From Rhinopithecus roxellana (Eukaryota > Chordata > Mammalia > Primates > Cercopithecidae), in the NCBI RefSeq assembly GCF_007565055.1, contig NC_044568.1:22250620-22314619 (forward strand): a stretch of DNA of 64,000 bases, read 5' to 3'. The translations under genes and the position numbers were made by a program. Below the pieces are notes generated by a model. It saw only the letters and a list, made by a program, of their open reading frames with translations. It did no database searches and had not been told where the DNA came from. Below are positions 44,106 to 54,499 of the stretch, one piece after another. The first letter of the stretch is position 1, and each line of letters begins with the position of its first letter.

Positions 44106-44204
44106 TGGCTGCTCTGACCTCAAACCTGGATAGAATTTCCCAGGAGAACTCTTGAGATTTGCCATCTCACTCAGAATAAATTAGCCAATAACCCCACCAG
44201 CCTG

Positions 44205-44315
44205 TAGAACAGAGTTGCTGAGTTTAAGGCCAGACCCTGCCACTGTACGATTGTGACAAATCCCTTTGCACTCAGAGCCTCACTTTGCCCATCTAAACAA
44301 TCAAGAGGTAAGTAA
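44205..44315 (+). mobile_element. MIR fragment
   Basis: 'gccagaccctgccactgtac', 'gattgtgacaaatccctttg' and 'gagcctcactttgcccatct' follow the MIR core. Confidence 0.6.
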
Positions 44316-44524
44316 GTCTCATATTTTAGCAACCTAGAAGCTCCATTATTTTATGGGGCAACAAATTCATTTGCACCCAGGATATTCAGACACCTTACAC
44401 TAAACCAAAAGCCACGGAACACGGAGAGAACATAGGACACTCCTCATGCCCACAAAAGCAAACACCTGTCCAGTAGAAGAGTGAAGGAAGGAATGCAAGG
44501 AGCTGGTGACTATAATCTCCTTGG

Positions 44525-44757
44525 GGGGAGTTTTGGAGTCTGACAATCCAGGGTTCAAATCCTGCCTCTACCCTGTAATTGAATGTGTGACTTTGAGTGA
44601 GTGACTCAACTTGACTGTACAAGTCTCCACATCTGTAAAGTGGTATCTCTAATGGCAAACTCACAGCATGGCCTTGAAGATTAAAAGAGGGGTATACATA
44701 AGGCCATAAGGCACTTGGCACCACCCCAGACATGCCATGGGTGAGCAATAAATTTTA
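44525..44757 (+). mobile_element. MIR SINE, near full length
   Basis: 'tctgacaatccagggttcaa', 'atcctgcctctaccctgtaa', 'acatctgtaaagtggtatct' and 'ggcacttggcaccacccc' cover almost the whole MIR on the plus strand. Confidence 0.85.
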
Positions 44758-44814
44758 CCCAAATTAATGTGAATTAACAGAAATATTATTATGCATTGGA
44801 AACCCCTGCTAAGA

Positions 44815-44897
44815 CTGAATCTTGTTCACTTTCCTAGTGCCAGCACCTGGTGTAAGCCAGACACACAGAAGATGCTCAGTAAATAAATAAATGTTAA
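44815..44897 (+). mobile_element. L2 3' tip
   Basis: 'cttgttcactttcctagtgc', 'cagcacctggtgtaagccag' and 'gatgctcagtaaataaataa' match the L2 end. Confidence 0.7.
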
Positions 44898-44899
44898 CT

Positions 44900-45477
44900 C
44901 TGATTAACGCACACTGATTAGAAACTCTGATTGGAAAATAGGTATAAATGAATAATTAAAAATAGGAAAAGGAGTTGGTTGTTACTTTATAAACACAGTT
45001 TGTTCAGGGAGAGTATTTTTCAAAATGCAAGGCAAAATGGTGATGAAAAGGTCACAGACTCTGGGAGACGCTGAAAAAAAACCCAGCCTCCCACACGGCT
45101 TGTGAGATCAGCAGAGGCAAAAGCCAAATGCATGAGTCATGCCCAGCAATTCTGAGGCAGGGACCAATCAGAGGTGTGTGCTGTCCTCGTCACTGTCCGA
45201 CTGAACTCTTCATTCATTGAACAAACAGTTCAAAAGGTCCTTTGAGGAACTCCCTGGTGCCCTTTGGCAGAAGAGTGGCCACAGAGCTGACACCATGAGC
45301 AGAAAATGTGAGAACCTGTGCTCAAGAGAAAGTGCTCCCAGTGGAAAATGAAAGGAGGTCAAGGCAGGGAAACAAGCAAGCCTGTTAAGGATTCCATACA
45401 ACGCCACAGAAGTGTTTTCCAAAAGCAGAGCCCCCACATAGCAACGGAAAATGCCAGCTTCATTTAGGCAGCTGCCC

Positions 45478-45511
<34 letters not shown>

Positions 45512-45780
45512 TGTGCATACACACATGCATGCATAAATACATGCACATACACCCCCATGCACAAACTCCAAAAAGGGAGAAATGACTCTAAAATAGCAGA
45601 GCCCACTTTGCATCACAATGAACAAACCGTTATGATCCATTTATGATGATGAGTAAGGGGCTACGTACTGGCTCTCTGTAACTAGGTCAGGCACCAATTG
45701 GTAGTCAGCTCCACAGACCCAGGAAGATTTAATGAGGAGGAGACCAGACAAAGACAGAAGATGGAAATAGTGCCCCAAGC
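44900..45780. other. Unique sequence with CA repeat
   Basis: Includes 'tgcatgagtcatgcc' (AP-1 core TGAGTCA) near 45130 and CCAAT 'gaccaatcag' near 45165. Nothing else assigned. Confidence 0.4.
45479..45508. repeat. (CA)n microsatellite
   Basis: About 14 CA units followed by 'aaacgtgtgcatacacacat'. Confidence 0.95.
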
Positions 45781-46480
45781 ACGTGTCCCCCGACACCACA
45801 ATCTGGCGATGGGATCCAGTCCATGCTATTTCTCTCAAAGATAGACCGGAACAAACTTTTGGAAACTCCTGACATGCGGATCACCAGTCCAGGACAAGCC
45901 ATTGAGCCGTGGCTCTGGCAGCAGCGACCAGGCTGGAATAAAAACAAACCCTGAATCAAAGGAAGATTGCGACCCGAGCCGAAAGTACAGAAAGAGCGAA
46001 GGCGTACAGAGGCGGCCCCTGTTATAGCAGGGACAGGACATAAATAAAACGGCACTGCCAACCTCAGCTTGTGTCCACAAAAGCCAATCCCCTTTGCCGG
46101 GATCTATGCGCCACCGTTCCCGTCCCTCGTCCGTGCTGGGCAGTAGTAACTGGCACCTGCATTCAGGCTGGCAGATGGAGAGGCCAGGCGTATTGATTCC
46201 AGTGCCTACTCACTCCACCATCACGAAGGTCACAGTGCAGCAGCTGGCCGCCGAGGGACTTCCTTGAGAGGCAGATTCCAGCCTGGGCAATGCCATCGCC
46301 AGGAGGCACCTTCTCTCTTCAATCTCGGGACACCTCATGTGGGGAGACCAAGGGCCACAGGACCGTGAGAGGGCTCAGCCCAGCTTTGTTCTGGACAGAC
46401 GGAGAGGCGGCTCCTGATCCCTGGCACTGCCAGCAGCCCCGTGAATGAGCCACTGTCGTGAGACACACACCCACTGCTAA
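45780..46480. promoter_or_regulatory. CpG-rich, repeat-free block (possible weak CpG island)
   Basis: I counted about 24 CpG dinucleotides over 45780-46260, far above the surrounding DNA, in sequence of roughly 55% GC, with clusters such as 'gcgacccgagccgaaag' and 'cccgtccctcgtccgtg'. No Alu or LTR explains it. Open frames of 81 and 110 codons on the minus strand overlap it without recognisable domains. It could be a promoter, an enhancer, or an exon-bearing region; direction is not determined. Confidence 0.35.
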
Positions 46481-46484
46481 TGAG

Positions 46485-46915
46485 ACCCACACAGACATAG
46501 GCAAGAAAGGCAAGTGCAGTGGTTGCTACAAAACAGGCAGAGAAGAAGCCAAGTCAGGCAGAGGCAGGATCACATCGTGCCCACCAGGCTCATGGTAACC
46601 CCAGCCCATGGGAGGGTCCCAATCCAAAAGGGAGGACCTCCAACTATTTGTCTTCCCTTGAACTAACAGCATCTTCTTGTCCAATTTCTTTTTAATTGGC
46701 AGCCAAAATTTTATGGACATTTTTAAAAAGTAAGTGCCATCATCTATCTATTACTCTTATTGTTTTAGGGAGCATTTTTAACTTAAAAACCTAAAGGGGT
46801 AGATTTTTCAGAAACACACTTGGCAGTGAAATACTTGTATATTGAAGAAAAGGATGCATAAAATTGCTTTAGAATTTTAAATACAATTTACATTTATTTT
46901 ACGCTATTGTATATT
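46485..46915. other. Unique sequence, nothing recognised
   Basis: No element assigned. Confidence 0.4.
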
Positions 46916-46919
46916 GTAA

Positions 46920-47145
46920 AGCAGTAATGAGAGTGGGCTCTGGGCAAGTTGCCTGATCCTACCTGTTCTAGTCTCTAGCTGGATAACTTTAAATCAGCTA
47001 CCCAACCTCTGCAAACATCCATCACCTCACTGCTAAAATGGAGATTAGAGCATGCCTCCCATGTGGGGTTTCCTATAAAAATTAAGTTAATCCACGCAAT
47101 GCACTTAGCACATAGCAAGCTTTTTATAAGGGCTACCTACCTTGA
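46920..47145 (+). mobile_element. MIR SINE
   Basis: 'acctctgcaaacatccatca', 'ctcactgctaaaatggagat' and 'cacttagcacatagcaagct' lie along the plus-strand MIR, with a decayed middle. Confidence 0.65.
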
Positions 47146-47149
47146 TCAT

Positions 47150-47435
47150 TATCATCATCATTAGTGTGATCTATGTTGGCCATTTGAACTGACCTTGCAG
47201 AATAAACGCTTAGGTTATAATGCTACATTTTTTTGTGTCTAACCACAGTTATTGAAAATCCAATAATATCTAAGTATGTGGACCAAAGTGGAAACAACTC
47301 AATGTAATTTCACTTGCTGAAAATTCAGAATATTTAGAGAAAACAAGAAACCTAGACCCCATCAGCTTTCCCTGCCCTCTCCCCTAAAAATCCAGAAGGG
47401 AGAAGACTGCAATTATCTAGTTCCATTTTTATTTA
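47150..47435. other. Unique sequence, nothing recognised
   Basis: No element assigned. Confidence 0.4.
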
Positions 47436-47436
47436 C

Positions 47437-47752
47437 TCAATCAATCAATCAATTAATTAATTAATTAATCTGAGACAGAGTCCCCCTCTTCCACCCAAGC
47501 TGGAGTAAAATGGCATGATCTCGGTTCACTACAACCTCTGCCTCTTCATGTGATTCTCATGCCTCAGCCTCCTGAGTAGCTGGGATTACAGGTATGAGCC
47601 AATACATGCAGCTAACTTTTTATAACTTTAGTAGAGACGGGATTTCACCATGTTGGCCAGGCTGGTTTCAAACTCCTGGCCTCAAGTGACCCACCTGCCT
47701 TGGCCTCTCAAAGTGCTGGGATGTTACAGGCGTGAGCCACCACACTTGGCCT
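47437..47752 (-). mobile_element. Alu (J/S) with tetranucleotide tail
   Basis: Tail of (TCAA)n and (TTAA)n units (47437-47470), then 'gagacagagtccccctcttc', 'gcctcagcctcctgagtagc', 'cgggatttcaccatgttggc' and head 'gagccaccacacttggcc'. Confidence 0.95.
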
Positions 47753-47884
47753 TCATTCTTAATATACTGCTTTTGATGATTACTCCTTTTTTTGGCACCC
47801 TCTTAAATTTTGGACGCTGGGCTCACTCATCCCAAACTAGACCTGGCCCTGGGTGGGAGGTAAGTCCTCCTCTTTCTTCAGAGT

Positions 47885-48038
47885 GTGCTTCTGTCACTGT
47901 AATGTACAAGTCACTTGGGGACCTTATTAAAATGCAGACTCTACTCCAGCAGGTCTGGGAAAAGGGATGAGGTCCAGGTCCTGCCTAACAAGTGCCCAGG
48001 TGATGGCGAGGTCACTACTGGTCCACAGACAGCAATAG
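47885..48038 (+). mobile_element. MER5A-type DNA transposon (hAT-Charlie MITE)
   Basis: 'caagtcacttggggacctta', 'ttaaaatgcagactctactc', 'cagcaggtctgggaaaaggg' and 'taacaagtgcccaggtgatg' follow MER5A. The first bases of the element are lost. Non-autonomous. Confidence 0.75.
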
Positions 48039-48039
48039 G

Positions 48040-48500
48040 AGAAGCAAAGCCTTGGAGAAAGGAGATGCTTGGAGAATGGGGAGGGGAAGTAAACACCGGG
48101 GTTTCATTTGGTTGTCTTTTTGATGTCATGGTTGTTTTCAGACAACTTGGAAACTCTTTCATTATTCATGGCTGTTGTTAAAGCTGTGGATAAGTCTGGA
48201 TAAGTTTGGACCCAGAGGCGGGAGCATTTGTTGTTTTGTTTTGTTCTAAATCAAACAAATAGAAGAAAGCAAATACCTATTGGCTCCTGGTGACTGCCCT
48301 TTGGGGAGTCCATTTAACTTTCATTCCCTTATTCTTTTGAATGGCTGCGGAAGCAGGGCTAGGAAAGCCATAGAGAACAGAGCTGTGCAAAGCACCCAGG
48401 CTCCAAAGGGGACACATTGCTGCTAAGAGTAATAAAACAGTGCCAGCTCGCTATACCCGAATTAACTGTCTGTCACTGCCCTTCAGTAAAACTGCAGGGA
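48040..48500. other. Unique sequence, nothing recognised
   Basis: No element assigned. Confidence 0.4.
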
Positions 48501-48504
48501 AGAG

Positions 48505-48675
48505 CAAGAGTTCAGAGTTTTGGATTTAAAAACTCAGGGTTCACACCCAGGTTCCAACATTTGGTAGCTGTGCAACACCCCTGGCAAGTGGCTTAACTTC
48601 TCTAAACCTTAGTTTCTCTACATAGAATGGGATCCTAGTAGTGCCTGCCTCATAGGATTGTTGCTGTAAGATAAT
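48505..48675 (+). mobile_element. MIR SINE
   Basis: 'aactcagggttcacacccag', 'ttggtagctgtgcaacaccc', 'ggcttaacttctctaaacct' and 'tgcctcataggattgttgct' are the plus-strand MIR in order. Confidence 0.9.
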
Positions 48676-48679
48676 TCAT

Positions 48680-49090
48680 ATATACACACACACACACACA
48701 ATATGTGAACAATGGCATGACTTTTTCCAAAGTCCCAAGGAAAGCACCCAAGAACTGGAACATTTATGACAAGTTCCTATGGATGTACCCTTGTGTGTAA
48801 TTTTCCCTATTTCCAAGCCCATATCTTCCCCCCAGAATATGCGTGTGTGCACAGAGACAGAGATAGAGAAGAGGAGGGGAGACAGAAAAATAATAAATAA
48901 GAACAACTGAAAGAAAAAGAAAGAGTTTGAGTAGTGATAAAGACCCATATTCAAAATAGTATTGTCCTCTTTAACTTCTTCCTAATTATTATGCAGAACA
49001 ATGAAAACATTGTAAAAGAAATATTAAATCATCTTACATCCTTAGGTGGAAGAAATGGTTAATATTCTCTATTAAAGTGTATATACTTGG
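48680..49090. other. Unique sequence with short CA run
   Basis: A CA run of 8-9 units lies at 48685-48701; otherwise nothing assigned. Confidence 0.4.
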
Positions 49091-49099
49091 AAATTACCA

Positions 49100-49239
49100 A
49101 ACACACAGGCACACACATGCACACACACACACGTGCACACACACACGCGCGCACACACACACGTGCACACACACATGCACACACACGTGCACACACACAC
49201 ACACGTGCACACACACACACACGTGCACACACACACACG
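49100..49239. repeat. CA repeat with five CACGTG interruptions
   Basis: About 140 bp of (CA)n with 'cacgtg' at 49130, 49160, 49184, 49202 and 49220 and a 'cgcgcg' run at 49146-49152. Spacings between CACGTG cores are 30, 24, 18 and 18, all multiples of six. The frames of 62-98 codons here (THAHT / VCVCA types) are translations of the repeat. Confidence 0.96.
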
Positions 49240-49249
49240 AGTTCCTCCT

Positions 49250-49336
49250 CCTCTCTCAAATCTTACACTATCTAGAACATGGCACTGTGTCCTGCACATA
49301 GTACACCCCGGCAAACATAAGCAGGCTGAATTCATG
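49250..49336 (+). mobile_element. L2 3' tip
   Basis: 'cactatctagaacatggcac', 'tgtgtcctgcacatagtaca' and 'gcaggctgaattca' resemble the L2 end. Confidence 0.5.
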
Positions 49337-49339
49337 GAA

Positions 49340-50030
49340 GGAAAGGCTTGCACGGCTGGTAGTCTGCACATCATTCCACCATTTGGGGGTGTGCACTCCC
49401 ATCCTGGTCTGCCAGCCAGACTGGGATAGGGAAAAATGGGGGGAAAGTAGGCCTGAAAGGAATGGTCCTCAGTCGTGCCTTTAATTGTCACCGTGCTGGG
49501 GGACAGAATGTCCGACAAGCTTTCTTGTCTCTGAAAGAAATAGAGCCACTCAGGCAGAGGATTAGAGGACTCTGCATGTGGCAATGGCCTTTCAGACAAC
49601 ACTGTCCTAAAGCCTGTTTCCCTGTCTCCATGTGGGATGAGGGGGCTCTCTTCATCAAATCCTACTTACGGGACCATCTGTGTCCCTGACCATGTAAATA
49701 GGCCTCTTGACACTCACTCAAGCATTGTTGCAAATTGTCGTCTTCTCCACACTAATGCTCAAGGCTGTGGGACGCTGCAAAGAACCCTTCTTCCATTAGG
49801 GATTTCTCTGTCTAAGCAGGATTTATGATGATCCTTTGGCAAGGATCTTTGAATCACTGGCATTCACAGGACAGCCAGAGCGTATTTCAGGAGACTCTAT
49901 CACTAACAAGCGAAACAGCCCTGAAGATTTATCTCCTCTGATGAAGCAGGCAAATCCTAATGCTCCCAGGATGCCACCGCTAGACAAGGTGCTATCGCAC
50001 GGCGAGCATAGACAACATGGTATTGGATAC
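49340..50030. other. Unique sequence, nothing recognised
   Basis: Moderately GC-rich; frames of 63-93 codons on both strands without domains. Confidence 0.4.
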
Positions 50031-50033
50031 ACC

Positions 50034-50238
50034 AACTCTCTCCCAAATAGCCGTGTGACCCCAGGGAAGTTGTTGAACCTCTCTGACCAAGTTTCCTCAT
50101 CCATAACATACAAATGATCATGTTTTCTTCTTAGGGCTACCGTCAAGATTACGATGTTGAATGGAATCAGATGCCTGATATACCTTACACCTGATTTATG
50201 GGCAGAGTCTAATACACAGTACCTATTCTTTTTGATAA
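50034..50238 (+). mobile_element. MIR SINE
   Basis: 'aatagccgtgtgaccccagg', 'ttgaacctctctgaccaagt', 'tttcctcatccataacatac' and 'ctaatacacagtacctattc' match the MIR body and tail. Confidence 0.85.
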
Positions 50239-50239
50239 A

Positions 50240-50776
50240 GGATGTGAGCATGTGTAGTAAGAAGGAGGCAGCATTCACTGACTACCTAGAGCTCTGCCTC
50301 TGGGAGGGGCTGTGAGCTGCAGTCCCAGTAGAATGAAATGAGTGCACCTGTGCCTTGAGAGTTTGCCAACAAGCCAGCCCCCTTGAGGTGCAGTAATTGT
50401 GCACCTCAGCAAGAGGAGCCCACATCCTGCCTCACCACTTTGGCACTTGTTAAACTTAAATTTCATTTGTATCTATTCTAGTCAATTTTCTTTGATTTAT
50501 CTCCCACAAACTCCTCCTCCAATTCCTGCATCTAAGCTTGAAAGGCATAACTGCCTTTGCTTCTTTGGTTGTTCTTTTCTTTTACAGGGTGATGCCGACA
50601 AACCAAATAAGAAAAAAAAAAAAAAATCCTCCCTCCCTCAGGCTCACTGAGCTGCTCCTCCACCAGCAGCATCCATCAATAACCTCATAGATGTCTCATG
50701 GCCTAAAGAAAAGGAGACTGGGTGGAGACAAAGGTAGAAATAAGTGTGGGCTCCCTTTGATCCAGCCCATCCTAGA
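50240..50776. other. Unique sequence, nothing recognised
   Basis: A short A run (about 15) sits near 50611. No element assigned. Confidence 0.4.
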
Positions 50777-50790
50777 AGCACATGGTATTT

Positions 50791-51168
50791 TTTTTTAATA
50801 CTTTAAGTTCTGGGATACACGTGCAGAACGTGCAGGTTTCTTACATAGGTATACACGTGTCACGGTTGTTTGCTGCACTCACAAACCTGTCATCTACGCT
50901 AGGTATTTCTCCTAATCCTATCCCTCCCCTAGCTCCCCAGCCCCCCACAAGCCCCGGTGTGCGATGTTCCCCTCCCTGTGTCCATGTGTCCTTGTCGTTC
51001 AGCTCCCACTTATGAGTGAGAACATGTGGTGCTTGGTTTTCTGCTCCGGTGTTAATTTGCTGAGAATGATGGTTTCCAGCTTCATCCATGTCCCTGCAAA
51101 GGATATCAACTCATCCTTTTTAATGGCTGCCTAGTATTCCACGGTGTATATGTGCCACACATTCTTAA
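50791..51168 (-). mobile_element. L1PA-type LINE-1, 5' truncated, with target-site duplication
   Basis: Reverse L1 3' end: 'aatactttaagttctgggat', 'gtgtccatgtgtccttgtcg', 'cacttatgagtgagaacatg' and 'ttcatccatgtccctgcaaa', stopping at 'ggtgtatatgtgccacac'. 'cacatggtattt' at 50779-50790 and 51169-51180 is a perfect 12-bp target-site duplication, so the truncation happened at insertion. Only the last part of ORF2 and the 3' UTR remain. Confidence 0.95.
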
Positions 51169-51209
51169 CACATGGTATTTCTAATCTGAGACACTGAAGC
51201 AGGGAGCTT

Positions 51210-51352
51210 TGGTCAACCCCATTTTTCTCAGGGGCAACTGAGGCTCAAGAGAGTTTGGTAACTTCCTAAAAGCCACCGAGTGCATAACAGGAGTAGAAAG
51301 GATACCCAGACTGGCCTGACTGGGCGTCCCATACACTTTCCACTGCATCTTA
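51210..51352 (-). mobile_element. MIR SINE
   Basis: 'ctcaggggcaactgaggctc', 'gagagtttggtaacttccta' and 'actttccactgcatcttatt' follow the reverse MIR. Confidence 0.7.
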
Positions 51353-51467
51353 TTATTTCCAAGAGAGAAAAAGAAAAATCCTATTGGCTTTCAGTGCTTT
51401 TGCAAAGGTCACAAAATAGTAAAGATACCTGCATGTCTAACTTCTGGCTCAGCCATGCTAACATATG

Positions 51468-51622
51468 AACACCTGAAACTCACTTGATCTCTCTAGATGT
51501 CAGTTTTCTTGTTGGAGAAAAAAAAATAAGCATAAGCATCTTTACTGATGATTACATGTGGATAAAATGAGACACTAGTGCGCATAGCCTGGCATGATGT
51601 AGAAGTTCCTCAATGGTGTGTA
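51468..51622 (+). mobile_element. MIR-like fragment
   Basis: 'cacttgatctctctagatgt' with 'cagttttcttgttgg' and 'gcatagcctggcatgatgta' fit a plus-strand MIR with gaps. Confidence 0.55.
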
Positions 51623-51624
51623 GC

Positions 51625-53030
51625 TTCCTTTCACAGCCACGGGAAAAAAAAAAATATCTTATTGTGAGACACATGTGCAGAAGAGTGAAATTGTGACGTA
51701 AAGAAAATAACTAATAACCATGGAAATGAGTGTATTGCGTAGTCTAACTCTAAATGTGTACTCAAATGTAAAAAGGCAATGGCAACTGAGAAAAGAGAAG
51801 TTAACAAATGCTGTATCACATCTCACCTACACAGTATCTTACCATGTTCCCTGTAGTCAAGACAGTGGAAAGGTGAACTATAGGTACCTTATAAGGAACC
51901 ATGCAGGTTTTACAATCAACACAATATGCTTCACAAGGGAAATCCTGTTAAATTAAATATTACATCATCACACCGCTATAAGACTCAGAACTATCAAATT
52001 TCGCAAATATTTGGTGGAACATATAAAACAGATTTAACATCCCTATATTTTGCTATTCTGTTCATCTCTAAGACTTTGCTGCCTCTTACTTTTTCATATC
52101 AAAGATAAAGAAGACTCTTCTCAAATATTTTCCCTTCAATTAATGGTAGCCAGAAATGCATTTGTAGGCTCTCTGTGTCCTAACACCGGCATTGACTTCA
52201 TTCACAGATGTGGAAATACAGAGACAGTTAAGTGTTTCTGAAGTAGAGGGTGGCAATTAGGTTGATCCTCTGATTTGTGAGCTATACTCACTTGCTCTAG
52301 CAATCCTTACCCTCTCCCACTATGCCAAGGTGCATTACCACTGAAAGCAAATAATCGCATCCTCTGTTAATTCTGCAGGATATTTCTTTCATATATTTTG
52401 ACAACATGGAAAAGTCAGAGAAACCGCCCTGACACTGATAGTGGAATTTCAAGAACTCAATCTGTGATGGTGTCTGGCTATAAGACTTTACAGTTTTTTG
52501 CGCTCATGCTGCTATTTCCATGTGTAGAAAAACAGTTTACAAATCCCTGCTAGTGAATGAGTGTGCCTGTGTTTACCGAGCTCAAACGTTCTGCCTTTTG
52601 CTTGAGACATGTGATACATTCGTGCTTCTGGTGACATCAGACATATGTGATATCCCCATAGTGACAGGAAAGCTTTAGAATTAGCATCAGCGAAGACATT
52701 ACTTCATATTATATCATTCCCCCAATAGCAGTATAGAGAGCCCCCAAAGAAAACCATGGCCTCCCAAATTAAAAATATCATTGAATACAATCTCCATCAC
52801 ACTGCAAGAAGCTGATTTTTTTTCCAGGACTTTCCAGAAACTTCATAGGACAGTGTAACCCATCTCAAAATATAAAAAATTCTAGTCTAATAGACATTTT
52901 TTTGATCAATAAGTCATCGCGCATTTATCAGGTGCTGTTTTCTGCTGAATGAGGCACTAGAAATCACAAGGCAGGTAAGCAATAGAGATTCCTGTGGGAG
53001 GCTCCTGGAATCAGGAACCCAGGCCGACTC
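51625..53030. other. Unique sequence, nothing recognised
   Basis: About 1.4 kb without an assigned element. Frames of 60-78 codons are unremarkable. Confidence 0.4.
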
Positions 53031-53034
53031 CAGA

Positions 53035-53135
53035 TGCTTCATTTCACAGGGGAGAAAACTGAGGGAACCATGTGCAACTAATGCCATTTGGGGAATTTGG
53101 CAGAACCTGGGGATTCTGACTGTCTGGCTGTAAGC
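53035..53135 (-). mobile_element. MIR-like fragment
   Basis: 'catttcacaggggagaaaac' and 'tgagggaaccatgtgcaact' fit the reverse MIR core. Confidence 0.5.
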
Positions 53136-53139
53136 AATG

Positions 53140-53860
53140 TATAGTCCAGCTGTTTTTGTCTCCAAGCTTAACAATAATTTAAAAATAAACACCAACTTGG
53201 ATGTGAAAAGTGAAATTACCCCAGCCTAATATGCAGTGTTGATTCCTAAGCTAAAAGTGGCCTGAGTCATTAGCAAGGTCCACCTCATGAATTTTGACAA
53301 AGCCTTTCATATGCAAGGCACTGGAAAACCCATTCAGAAGGAACTATTAATGAGCATGTCCTATGAACCAGGTGTGAGGGACGCAATGGCATATACAATG
53401 GAGCTCCTCTCTGCACAAAGTTTGAATCTAAGTAGTGACTACTACTAGACAGATGGGATGGAACACTTGCTACAGGGTGGCTGACCAAGAAAACCTCTAT
53501 GACAGATCTATTTCAGGGCAGAAAGCATTGAAGGACAAAAAGGAGTTGAGGGGAAATATTATTTTTAAAAGGATTTTTTTTCTATCATGGTTTGCTTTGC
53601 ATTTTATTATGAAAAAAAGTTTTTTCTCAAAATATTTTCTAAAAAGTATTTGTACACACATTCAAATGGATGCTTTCACTTTGATTCTTATAATAAAATT
53701 TACCTTACACTATTGTGCATGCATGTGCATGTGTATATGCATGTTTGTGTATGTGTGTGTGTTCCAATCAGCATTCTGCTGTGTCTCCGATTCTCTAGGA
53801 TTAGGTTTTAATACTTAAACTCTTTAGTATGACCTGAGAATGAAAAGCTTCTCACAGCCT
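53140..53860. other. Unique AT-rich sequence
   Basis: 53330-53450 ('aatgagcatgtcctatgaac', 'caggtgtgagggacgcaatg') may be another scrap of the dispersed ancient LINE. A TG-rich patch lies at 53715-53762. Confidence 0.35.
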
Positions 53861-54050
53861 TGTTCCTCTTCACCTTTCTTGATTCAGTTGACCCCTCTGG
53901 ACTGCCTGCAGAGCATGTGCCCCAGTCACACCAGATCAATTTCACTCCTTGAACATTCAGGTATGTTTATGCTTCTGTCATTTGCATAACCTATGCTCTT
54001 GAAACCCCCTTGCTTTCTTGTCTAACTGGGCAAATTATGCCTTGGTCTTT

Positions 54051-54060
54051 ACAAATTCAT

Positions 54061-54096
<36 letters not shown>

Positions 54097-54390
54097 AGGC
54101 GGAGTCTCGCTCTGTCGCCCGGACTGGAGTGCAGTGGCCAGATCTCAGCTCACTGCAAACTCCGCCTTCCGGGTTTACGCCATTCTCCTGCCTCAGCCTC
54201 CCGAGTAGCTGGGACTACAGGCGCCCACCACCTTGCCCGGCTAGTTTTTGTATTTTTAGTAGAGACGGGGTTTCACCGTGTTAGCCAGGACGGTCTCGAT
54301 CTCCTGACCTCGTGATCCGCCCATCTCGGCCTCCCAAAGTGCTGGGATTACAGGCTTGAGCCACCGCGCCCGGCCACAAATTCATCTCTT
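54051..54390. repeat. 15-bp target-site duplication around the young Alu
   Basis: 'acaaattcatctctt' occurs exactly at 54051-54065 and 54376-54390, immediately outside the Alu, as expected of a recent endonuclease-primed insertion. Confidence 0.97.
54066..54375 (-). mobile_element. AluY of Old World monkey (AluYR-like) type, full length
   Basis: T tail of about 30 bases, then a nearly undamaged Alu body rich in CpG. Sense-strand features: 'ggctcaagcctgtaatccca', 'ggcgtaaacccggaaggcgg', 'gagatctggccactgcactc' and 'tacaaaaactagccgggcaa'. These differ from human AluY (ctcacgcctg, gcgtgaaccc, gatcgcgccactgc) and match the cercopithecoid AluYR consensus as I remember it. Intact poly-A and exact target duplications make it the youngest element in the window. 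Confidence 0.93.
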
Positions 54391-54499
54391 TTCTCTAGCT
54401 TTCTCTGCCTGTTTCATCAAGTGAAATTAACTGATCCATCTCCTGGAAACATCTCTTTTCTTTGCACAGGTCTCAGCTCAAATTGCATTATGAGTATCC

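Larger units (their letters stand above)
53870..54495 (+). mobile_element. L2 LINE 3' region split by an Alu
   Basis: Left part has 'gaacattcaggtatgtttat'. The right part after the Alu has 'tttgcacaggtctcagctca' and 'aattgcattatgag', which match L2 'catctttcaggtctcagctcaaatgtcacc'. Young Alu inserted within it. Confidence 0.45.

Noticed and set aside
49059..49602. Cysteine/valine-rich 176-codon minus-strand frame
   Set aside because: Its regular part is the CACACGTG repeat; the rest has no recognised domain.
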